Assembly (NCBI GenBank): GCA_008933995.1
Contig: WARS01000012.1
Span: 2,046,001 to 2,110,000 of the forward strand
Reading direction: 5' to 3'
DNA from: Datnioides undecimradiatus
Lineage: Eukaryota; Chordata; Actinopteri; Lobotiformes; Datnioididae
Length of the DNA stretch: 64,000 nucleotides
A program made the translations under genes and the position numbers. Below the pieces are notes generated by a model. It ran no database searches. It had not been told where the DNA came from and was given only the letters and a program-made list of their open reading frames with translations. Numbering within the stretch: position 1 is the stretch's first letter; each line of letters opens with the position of its first letter. Of the stretch, positions 56,001 through 64,000 are shown one piece after another.

Positions 56001-59000
56001 GTCTTCAGACTGATTTGTCAAGTGTATTTCTAGGCTAGACATGATGCTACAAGCAACGTCCCGTAATAGAATTTGTTCAGTTTGCGGTTCTGTTGCAGCA
56101 AACAATAGCTAATTAAAAAGAGACATTTTTGATTACATACTCTGAGGAAAATAACAAATAATAAAAAATTTAATACTAGCCAAATTGTTGTTCCCCACAG
56201 GACCCACTGGAGAAACATTACTCAAAACAAGCGAAAGTAATTGCATATTGCCAAGACTAAACAAACCATGTTGTTGGATCTCTGCTTATCAGAGCGTTTC
56301 CTCTGCTCGACGTCGTGGCACTGAAGTGAGAAATGAAACGGCAGACTGCGGGCTGTCACCTTCAGCTTGCTTTGCAAACTTTGACAGAGCCAGATGTGCC
56401 GCTTCATCCACACAAATAAAGACACGAACCTCCTCTGAGCAAAACTAGCAACTAGGTTGAAAGACAGAGAAAAACTCCCAAAGGACACCTTGAATTTCAG
56501 GCAGAGATAACAGAAGCGCACTGCGAAGATGCAGCTGGAGTGACAGAGAGTGAAAGCCGTTGCTGGCAGAGGTGCTGAGATTTCCTGCAAGGTGTGTAAA
56601 ACATGAACACATGAAGAGGCCGGATAAATAATATAGCGGCAGCAGCTATCAGCTCTTCATGGATGCAGAGCTGTGCATCAGAGCACCTTGCCTCCAGAGT
56701 CCTCCGTCACTGTGCATTATTCAGTGGTGCTGTGCAAGTCGAGCTCAGACTGATGAACTGCTCAGCTGAAGGGGGAGAGTTTGAAAGTAATGGTCATCAG
56801 CTGTCTGTTGTTGCCACAGTCCTGGATTAATGCAAAAGAGACGAAACCAAAAAGTGAACCCCCCCCTTCATCGACTGATGAGGCACAAGAGCTCAAGAGG
56901 GCAGTTTAGTGCCAATAGAGATTCCAGATGGTTTGAAAGCAAATTTTGAAGAATTAACTGCCTAGAAAAATAACAATGAGACCCATAGGGGAAGTTGGCT
57001 AATGAGTTCAAAGGTACTCTGTAAACGAAGGGAGACAACACGGGTTTGCGATTTGCCCAGCAGAGGAGTCTGCGGCTGCAAACGAATCATTTATGTCTCT
57101 GACCTGATGTATGTGTATTTGCAGAGGTCTATCATAATGACTAAATCCCCACTTTACCATCTGGGAGGACAAGAGCGAGGAACCATCTGGGGACTAGCTG
57201 TAAACCTTACCGCTAGCCAGCCAGGCCACAAGACAAACAGCCACTACGTGACATAGTGTGTAAAATAACAACATGCCTTGTGCACACGGTGTAGGGTTGC
57301 AGTTCTGCACTGGGGGATCATTTACGACATGCCCTCGCCATTTCATTCAGGCTGTGATATGCAGTACCCTTAAATTCACTCATTTGTTGCACCTCATTAA
57401 GAGGCAAAGTTTCCACTCACGTATTCAATACACACTCTGATTTATCAGAGCTAAGTGGAGGGCGCCATGCGTACCCTTGACTTTCCGAGAAAAAGACCCG
57501 GTGATGTGTGTGTGTGCGCCGTGAAGTTAATGCAAGTTAATATCAACTCAGGAATCCTTAGCTCAACCCTCGCACAAGAGAAATATGAGAGTGTTATGTC
57601 AGACAGGAGGGAGGTGGAGAACGGGGCAAAGCGTGGAGTGCAGGGTGAGATAGAAGAAAGGGATTAAGTAAAAAGTCTGATCTCCTTTCTGGAAATCAGC
57701 TACATACAATATTATTTTTTATGCTACTTTGCTTTAGGATAAACCAAAGCAGGGGGGCTCAGAGTTTTGAATTTTCAGCGGGGCCAGGATACGACAGAGG
57801 GCTGCACAGGAAAACCCATGAATTTACACCGTACATACATAAAATGCACAGATAATTATATAAAATCTGTGCATTTCACGCCATGTTTGGTGCCTAACAG
57901 AGCTACAAGTTTCAGTAGGGTGTCACCAACTTTTGAGGACTGCATTGCCTCCTGATCGCCATTTGATTCCTGGCTGATTTCTCAGGTTTGACGGAAACTT
58001 GATGTTTGCTTTCTGCCAGAGCTTAAAATCGTTGGTGACGACGTGCAAATCGTAGACATGCTAGTACAAGTGGGCACATGAAGACCTGTCACCCTGTATG
58101 CTTACTCAAAACAGTTATAGCTTGCATGTCCTGCGTACTCATTACTGTGCAGCAGACACAGTCCTAGAGCAGCGCCTCGTATAATCTGTTTACATACCAT
58201 GACGATTCCTCCCGACTGCTCTGCCGTGCACATACTCATGATGGGCGCCATACCGATGGTGGTGCCCTGGAAATAGACCCCACTGGGGAGGGGAGGGGAG
58301 GGGAGAGGAGGGGAGAGGAGGGGAGCATCAATAATTTGTTTTTTTTTAGCATTTAACAAACGAAAAAGGTAAAAACGAATCTTTACTAGCTCTAACTAGA
58401 ATCTGTAAATGTAGGCTTAGATTTTCTGTAACAGTAACTAACATTTTGACAGGGTTTCTGTCTGTTCTCACAGGTGAATTGGGTTTTTTTGGTGCTGCCT
58501 AATAAACTTTACGCTCTTTGTTATTTTAACAAACGTGACATCTTTTTTTTTTGTGACGTAGACGCATTTGGTTAGCATTTTTCTCGTTAGTCAGCATTTT
58601 GTCGTCTCACAGGGCTTTCACAGCTGAGGCTGATTCAAAAAAAAAAAAGGTTTTGCAAATGTTTTATGAGGTAGGAAATTAAATTTGTTTTGGTGAAACA
58701 GAATCGTGCACGTCGGTTATGAAAAGCACACACTGCAGGGCACCTTTGTGAGAGAGAAAATAGCAGTTATGCTGCAAAACATCATATTTAATTTTGCTTG
58801 GAATAAATAAAACCACTCTAAAACGACCATGTAATTTTCTCCAATTTTGTGCTTAAAATAATTTTTGGAGCAAAATCAATGTTTTTCAAATTGCACCATG
58901 TGCATTGTTACAGCAACTGCTTTACCTGATCAGCTGGGCGTTGTCATGAGGCTTCTGAGGCAGCAGCTTGACCTTCCTCCAGTCTAGGAACTCGTGCAAA

Positions 59001-60265
59001 GTGGTGAAGGGGTCCTGGGTGATGGGACACTTGTCCACGTCACTCCACACCTCCAGGCCCACCAACGCCACCCGGATATTCAGAGCCCTGTAGAACTGCA
59101 GGTTGAGGGGAGGAGGGGGGAGAGAGATGTGGTTTCAGGCTTATGATCTGTCTCTTCTAACAGTTCTTCACTGTATATTACCCATTAAAAACACAAATGC
59201 TACACAATAATCGTTTCAAAATGGCGCAGGGCAAGGGACAAATTCTTAACATTAATCAGCATATAACTTTCCACATGAATAAATCATCTTTTCGCTTCTG
59301 TTTCATTAAACCGCCACCCACTGCACGTTTTATTGCAGCGTCCTCCTCACAACATCGCTCTGTTGAGTTATGGAATTGATCATCCATTCATAATCCAATC
59401 AGCCTCCGCTCGCAGGTCGGTTAATTCTCAAAAGGCTTGAAGTGACCTCTAATAAATCACATTTCTATACTACATTTCCTCTGTTGATTTGATTGTTACC
59501 TTGTCCACGTAATTGGCGATCTCAGCCAGCCGCTGCTTGACCTTCTCCATGTCCTTGCCTTGCTTCTGAAACTGAACAACACCGGCAGACAGAATAAAGC
59601 AAAGCGCAAAAGAGGCGATTCACTCTCTTGAATGTTTATTATCATCAAAGACATTATTTAGAACATTTTAACACTGCGTCAGCTCTAGAAATGTCTCCGC
59701 GGGGTGTCCTGGAGCTGTGCTACAATCACTGTCATGTTAATTCCACTGGCACTTCTGCTGCAGTTGCTATCATCAAAGAGTTTCTCAGTGGAGCTGAGGC
59801 TAAAGAGATAACCTCAACCACCTTGTCTTATATCCAGCAATTATTCAGCTTCTGTGGCTCTTAAGCATGTGACACTGACCTATATGTCTCATGTCAGCAA
59901 GGAATAATTTCATCTCTTTGCCCTCTTTAAGATCTAAAAGTCTGGGTTTTGAGATATTTGAGCGCGCCCATAATGGGCTGGTCTCATTTGTGAGTCAATT
60001 GGTCAAATGATATATGCAAAGAGATGTAGCTGTAACAGGACAGTGAAACAGCTGAGTAAGTGGACACATCAGAGGACAACAAGGCAGTGGTGGAGCTGTC
60101 TTATCTACGTCTCAAGGGACCAGCGTATGTGACCCCGTGAGCCTCTCTCTCTATGGGACTCCCAGCATAAAGGAGGAGGAGGTCAAGACCTCTGCTTACC
60201 TCTCTATTGTCAGCCACAATGATCAGCTCCACGTACTTGGTAGTAGTCTGGACATGGCGCTTATG
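38018..60265 (-). CDS. adam12: Disintegrin and metalloproteinase 12, C-terminal 748 residues
   Basis: Type I membrane metalloprotease (meltrin alpha) that sheds growth factors and acts in muscle and cell adhesion. Seventeen exons are visible, 60200-60265 to 38018-38087 (2247 nt, phases consistent). Counting from the first visible codon: HKR end of the prodomain (1-3), catalytic domain with [13 protein letters not shown] and [12 protein letters not shown] (146-157), disintegrin domain (from [20 protein letters not shown]), cysteine-rich region, EGF-like domain (about 440-485), transmembrane segment (about 505-525) and a proline-rich cytoplasmic tail (526-748). The disintegrin loop has no RGD. 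The signal peptide and most of the prodomain, including the cysteine switch, are outside the window to the right. The assignment to ADAM12 rather than ADAM19 rests on sequence and on the DHX32-BCCIP-UROS-MMP21 neighbourhood. Confidence 0.96.
38195..38376 (-). CDS. adam12: adam12 cytoplasmic exon with conserved SH3-binding motif
   Basis: Codes [20 protein letters not shown] and then a proline/valine-rich stretch ending [16 protein letters not shown] is identical to human ADAM12, where such motifs bind SH3 domains. Phase 0 in, phase 2 out. Confidence 0.9.
40773..41015 (-). CDS. adam12: adam12 proline-rich cytoplasmic exon
   Basis: 243 nt in phase 0 on both sides, flanked by CCTGCAG and ATG|GTGAGC. 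It reads [20 protein letters not shown] and on to [14 protein letters not shown]. The frame is set by its neighbours. Similarity to human is weak apart from proline content and a VLPP word. Confidence 0.65.
42154..42268 (-). CDS. adam12: adam12 juxtamembrane cytoplasmic exon, 3' end uncertain
   Basis: Acceptor GATTCCAG; reads [17 protein letters not shown] and on to [10 protein letters not shown]. 'AAISRP' recalls human 'NVDISRP'. The modelled donor AAG|GTCACT is weak. An alternative donor TTTT|GTAGGG at 42070 keeps the same phase and would add 28 residues. Confidence 0.55.
42355..42490 (-). CDS. adam12: adam12 transmembrane exon
   Basis: Codes [20 protein letters not shown] then [20 protein letters not shown] and LR. 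The basic stop-transfer segment KRKTL and FTxKKxxIEKLR match human ADAM12. Confidence 0.95.
42779..42887 (-). CDS. adam12: adam12 EGF-like second-half exon
   Basis: Codes [20 protein letters not shown] and a [16 protein letters not shown] stalk before the membrane. Confidence 0.95.
44307..44384 (-). CDS. adam12: adam12 EGF-like first-half exon
   Basis: Codes [20 protein letters not shown] and KCSGRG, in phase 0 on both sides. Confidence 0.95.
45170..45300. mobile_element. MITE fragment beside an adam12 exon
   Basis: 'GCAGAGTAAAAAGTGCAATACG', 'ATAATGAGGCAGAAAATGGA' and 'GTTGAGTAAATGTACTTTGT' words match the family at 12831-13232. It ends about 45 bp from the donor of the adam12 exon at 45346. 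Confidence 0.45.
45346..45544 (-). CDS. adam12: adam12 cysteine-rich exon
   Basis: Codes [20 protein letters not shown] and on through [20 protein letters not shown]; very close to human. Confidence 0.96.
46250..46358 (-). CDS. adam12: adam12 cysteine-rich exon
   Basis: Codes [20 protein letters not shown] and [15 protein letters not shown]; phase 1 in, phase 2 out. Confidence 0.95.
46446..46641 (-). CDS. adam12: adam12 disintegrin/cysteine-rich exon
   Basis: Codes [20 protein letters not shown], then [20 protein letters not shown] and [13 protein letters not shown]; close to human. Confidence 0.96.
46834..46923 (-). CDS. adam12: adam12 disintegrin-loop exon
   Basis: Codes [20 protein letters not shown] and [10 protein letters not shown]. 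It is exactly 30 codons. No RGD tripeptide. Confidence 0.96.
49229..49406 (-). CDS. adam12: adam12 end of catalytic / start of disintegrin exon
   Basis: Codes [20 protein letters not shown], then [14 protein letters not shown] and [20 protein letters not shown]. The intron before it is the longest in the window, about 6.3 kb. Confidence 0.96.
49900..49936. repeat. (GT)n microsatellite, interrupted
   Basis: GT run broken by CATACGTA, inside the long adam12 intron. Confidence 0.9.
53486..53517. repeat. (GT)n microsatellite, interrupted
   Basis: GT runs broken by TCCTGA, inside the long adam12 intron. Confidence 0.85.
55745..55893 (-). CDS. adam12: adam12 zinc-site exon
   Basis: Codes [20 protein letters not shown] then FGMNHD, the HExxHxxGxxH active site, and CIM (Met-turn). 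Its acceptor follows a 19-base T run in the sense strand. Confidence 0.97.
55898..55916. repeat. adam12: 19-base A/T homopolymer at an adam12 acceptor
   Basis: A-run on the plus strand, thus poly-T in the adam12 sense strand, ending two bases before the acceptor TAG. It serves as the polypyrimidine tract. Confidence 0.85.
58198..58282 (-). CDS. adam12: adam12 catalytic-domain exon
   Basis: Codes [20 protein letters not shown] and EQSGGIVM, almost identical to human. Confidence 0.96.
58285..58325. repeat. adam12: GGGGA-type tandem repeat at an adam12 acceptor
   Basis: Eight G-runs of 4 (GGGGA, GGGGAGA variants) on the plus strand. The sense strand of adam12 reads (CCCCT)n directly into CCCCAG, so the repeat is the polypyrimidine tract. 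The plus strand has G-quadruplex-forming composition. Confidence 0.85.
58926..59095 (-). CDS. adam12: adam12 catalytic-domain exon
   Basis: Codes [20 protein letters not shown], then [20 protein letters not shown] and HDNAQLI; phase 0 in, phase 2 out. Confidence 0.96.
59500..59571 (-). CDS. adam12: adam12 catalytic-domain exon
   Basis: 24 codons: [20 protein letters not shown] and YVDK. Acceptor TTGTTCAG, donor AAG|GTAACA. Confidence 0.96.
60200..60265 (-). CDS. adam12: adam12 first exon in window, prodomain/catalytic junction
   Basis: 22 codons, [20 protein letters not shown] and RE. HKR aligns with the human furin site RRHKR; the preceding residues lie on an exon outside the window. Confidence 0.92.
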
Positions 60266-63200
60266 CTGCATGAGGTGAGTGTATGGGGAACAGAAAAGAA
60301 AATGGGGAAAGGTGAGGAGGGGAGCAAGTGATGAGAGAAAAGAGCAGTAAATTGGAGAAAATGATAAAGCAAGAGACGAAAAGAGAGAAAGAGGAGAAGG
60401 AGAAAGAAGAACAATGTTAGGAGGACACACTTAAACGTGGCTTTCTGCAAAGGACAGCCTAAATTTAGCGGGTAACCTCTCAATATGGATTTTCCCCTGC
60501 ACTACACTCTGCACAAAAGGTGGCAGAAACGAGAATCAGCACAATACAATCAGCTGCACTTCACGTCTGACCCAATATGAGCCGCTAAGGTCACGCGGTC
60601 CTCCAATAACACTCTGTGGGAACCGGCATATTAACTAATAAATCAGCCTTTTCGGACAATGCTGCTCGCCCTGTTGGCAGGGCGCAGTACAAACCCTCGC
60701 ACCCACAAAATTCACAGAGCATGTGGAATGATAAGCGTTCACAGTCACTTTACCGGCACACACGCCTGTGATTGTACGTACGGAAAGAAGCGAAGTGGTT
60801 CACACACAAATTCAAGAGCTTGAGGGTCCTCAAAATAACGCCCTTCGACAAGATCTCTAGACATGGAGATGACGTTGATTTGGGGCTCCTCCAAACCAAG
60901 GCAAATACAGCCCCTGGCCATGGAGGAGAAGCTGCTCTCATGCTGTGCACTACAAGCCAGTGTCTGTCTCACCTGCACACACATATACACACACAAGCTT
61001 TCCACTCACACACACACACACACAGATCCTATACTATCCTGCTGGCTAAGTGTTCTGCCTTCACACTATGGCCCGCTTTCAGCCTGAGCCTCTTTATCCT
61101 TGCTGGCCTGGCAGCCTGGATCCACTCCGCTCTTATCTGCCTCCTCCATAGATAAGCCAGGATGGGCAAGCGTGCTCTAAATGCATCCTATGGTGATAAC
61201 CAAGTCTCTAGGAGGCCATTGGAGAGGAGACACACACATGAACACTGCGTTTAATCAACTCAGCAAAGAGCATCTCCCTTATGGAGTAGAATCCGAGGTA
61301 CAGGTTTGAATTTGTCTTTTCATTGCCTCGCTCAAACTGAAACTGCTAGTGGAAAATATAAAATACTGTTTTTTTCAATTTTTCTATTAATATATTGAAT
61401 TTAAAAGCTTCAAACTCATATAAATAAGAAACAGGATCAAATTATTCTCCTTTTTCTTCCTTCAGTTCTTGAGAATTGGAGCAAAGACAGAAGCCAGTGT
61501 TCGTATACAACTTATATAGCGAAGGGAATTTAAGAACAAAGCGCAGCTTCACTCGCCTCCGAGCTTTCACCCACATCTCACAGTCTTCATTAACCGAATG
61601 GAGCTGACTCAGGTGGAGTTGAAGGTGAAAACTGAATAATGAAGCTTCTTGATTAGATTCTCCTCACCATCCACGCTGTGCTGTTTCAAAAATAAACCTC
61701 CGTGCTGAAACTCAACAATCTAGTTGAGGCTGGCATCCAACGGTTGTTTCCATCCATGTGTTTTATAGTACAGTAGGAAATGAATGAATGGATGACGACA
61801 CTCTCTCAAAATGCCACTGCATGCTGTGTCCACGTCTGACACCTTGGACAGCCAGATGTCCATCTTGTGACAACAGAGATTTGCAGGAGCTTGGGCGGTT
61901 GATGTGCAGCTCCTGTCAGCTTGGCATATTATCTCTCTACTTTTCTCTACCACATCTGACTTCCACCATCCAGGGGCGCTCTGCCAGCACGCCTCTTTAT
62001 CTTTAGACCCTCAAGCAGGCCACATCGTAGCTTATCAACGTAGCAGCAGCACACCTCGGTGCCTCAGTGCAACGTGCTGAGGTGAGCTCGCTCGCATTGC
62101 CACCAAATAACATTAACGGCAAACTTTACATTCCCCTCTTTTAGGTGGCTCTTCTCTTTGCAACTAACGAGAGCTCTCACACTCCCACTATTTTATCTGT
62201 TTTCCTGTTTTAGTCACCCGTAGGATTACCGTGTTAAACCACCTCCCTTATACACCGCATCTGTCTTCATTTAGTAGAGATGTTTTCCCTTCCAACTCTG
62301 ACATCCCTTGCTGTGTTAGGAGAGGTCGTATTTTTAACAAATGAACTGGGACATTGTGATCGGGTAAAAAAAATATTAATGCACATGGGGGAAAAGACTG
62401 CAGGAGGATTAAACCAACCGTCTTCACACTGGTACAAATCATCAATACGAGCCCTTCTCTCTCTTTTGTTAACTTATTCCCCCCTTTGTCTCTGTCAGTC
62501 CAGAACGTCTTCTTTCTTTGTGCTGCTGTCAGGATTTCTCCACTCACGCTGAATCTTTGCAACCCTCCTAACACCAAATACAATGCTCACCATTGGAGCC
62601 AGCACTGTAATCATCAACAGGAATCGAACAGTAGAGTGAAACATCAGAAAAACCCCTATTACACCATGAATAAATAAAAACTAACAATGTGAAAGTACAG
62701 GATGTTTTAGCCAGCGCAGCCATATGTTTGGCCCCAATCTCAATATATCCTTAATGAAATGATTAAACAATTGCAAAAATAATAATAAAAAAAAAACAGT
62801 TTTAAGAGAGTGGAAAGTCCCTCACATTCATACCACATCACATTATGATCTGTGTGCTTACCCTTTTGAGTCACTGAACATCTGTTTCACCTTTTGCACC
62901 ACCTATCTCTGTGTCATGGCACTGACCCGATCAGATCATTAACTCCTGCCATCCCTCACAAGTCAGACAGAGATCTGCGATAGTCTGTGTTTTCCACTTA
63001 TCTCACTCATCATCTGTAGAGCCCTGATCCCACTGAGGACTGAGGATTGAGACTCCCTGGGACCATGGCCCTTGTGATTTATGCCTCAGCTCAGAGGGGC
63101 AGTACTGTAAGGGGCTGAGCGTAGGGTAAAGGATAGGGTGGGCTTTCCAAGAGGCAATCTGTTTAATCCTGGACGGGTCCTGCTGAAGGCATGATGTATA

Positions 63201-64000
63201 AGCTTGCAGTCGGATCTCGCTCTCAGAGCAAATGTTGCCACTTAACAGCCAATGTACTTTCCAGAGGCGTTTATCAACCCCCGCTCTCCATACACTCCGG
63301 ATCACTAATGGACACCGTTAGATCAGATGGAAGAAATGAGTGAATAATTCAACAAGTAGTAGCTTCTAAAATACATAGCGGGCCACTTACCAATATCTAC
63401 ATTGCAAATGATCTTTTCAAAGAGGGTTAAGGTGAGCAATCTTTTATAGTCTGTGCAGTCATAATTCAAATACAGGCTACAATAGGAAGCCATTTTTCAC
63501 TTTTGCCCGGTTCGTCCAGGATTGTTCTTCGCCTCCTTTTCAGAATACAGCGTGATTAAAACACAGACTCAGGCATTTGAGTGACAAACACAAAGAGCCG
63601 CAGATGTAAAGGGGCTCAGTTAGTTTTTAATGCAGAAAACCTTGAGGAGGCTTACGGTGCTACGGAGTCTATAAAAAAAATGATTTCTTTAGTACTTCCA
63701 GGGTTGAGCAAGAAGGGAAGGTGCGACCAAAGCCGTCATTCAGTCAGACGGTTAATGGTTAAAACGCCAACCGCAAAGGTTCCTCAGAGCTGAAACAACA
63801 CAGCTTCACCATACAGACAGTCTGCAGGAAGTAAACGAAACTTATCCATGGCCACTTACTGGGTTGCTAGTGTTTTGTATTACAGGTATGTCATTTGTTC
63901 ACACGTGACCATGAACACTTATATACTATATATACACATAATGGGCAAATTAACCTTACCTGCATGTCTTTGTAACAACAACTTATGCACAGTGGCGCTT
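60266..64000 (-). other. adam12: adam12 intron running off the right edge
   Basis: No prodomain exon (expected words such as NESYVLEP or CSGLRG) is found on the minus strand. It holds a purine-rich stretch at 60290-60420 and a CA tract near 61005-61024. Frames of about 100 codons at 62248-62583 and 63003-63305 lack homology. Confidence 0.6.

Noticed and set aside
38018..60265. ADAM19 instead of ADAM12
   Set aside because: The sequence is closer to ADAM12 as remembered (e.g. [23 protein letters not shown]) and the gene neighbourhood is that of ADAM12.
60745..61005. 86-codon minus-strand frame upstream of the first visible adam12 exon
   Set aside because: It does not match any ADAM prodomain sequence I know and has no fitting splice frame.
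63957..64000. Donor-like ATGCAG|GTAAGG on the minus strand at the window edge, possible adam12 prodomain exon
   Set aside because: None of the three frames resembles the ADAM12 prodomain (one reads APLCISCCYKDMQ, another hits a stop). Too little sequence to support an exon.

Overview
This is vertebrate nuclear DNA, most likely from a ray-finned (teleost) fish. It has split genes with GT-AG introns of about 80 bp to 6 kb, CA/GT microsatellites and short inverted-repeat transposons of kinds common in fish. All five protein genes have clear human counterparts. A percomorph-type fish is a guess from the repeats and compactness; no species is claimed.

Layout from left to right: (1) 1-16.85 kb is a gene-poor flank with simple repeats, a 471-bp inverted-repeat element with TTAA ends (9561-10031), a second inverted-repeat element (12831-13232) and a degraded interspersed repeat (14457-14890). 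(2) mmp21, minus strand, 16878-20567, 7 exons, 689 aa. (3) uros, minus, 21216-23199, 9 coding exons, 261 aa. (4) A compact divergent promoter, then bccip, plus, 24110-26280, 7 exons, 303 aa. (5) dhx32, minus, 27789-33745, 11 exons, 745 aa, tail to tail with bccip. (6) A 4.3-kb gap holding the dhx32 promoter side and the probable adam12 3' UTR. (7) adam12, minus, 38018-60265, 17 exons coding the 748 C-terminal residues; its signal peptide and most of the prodomain lie beyond the right edge. (8) 60.27-64 kb is adam12 intron.

The order and strands (MMP21-, UROS-, BCCIP+, DHX32-, ADAM12-) match human 10q26, except that FANK1, which lies between DHX32 and ADAM12 in human, is missing. I rebuilt the exons by hand from codon phase, splice dinucleotides and remembered family sequence. 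Coding lengths sum to whole codons for every gene, which supports the models.

The genes do not form one pathway: a secreted protease needed for left-right patterning, a haem-synthesis enzyme, a DNA-repair and ribosome factor, a degenerate RNA helicase and a membrane metalloprotease. I found no sign of a new multigene system. The most unusual points are a glycosylation-site-packed insert in Mmp21, an altered Walker A lysine in Dhx32, an extensively rewritten Adam12 cytoplasmic tail, and ADAM12 splice acceptors built from simple repeats.
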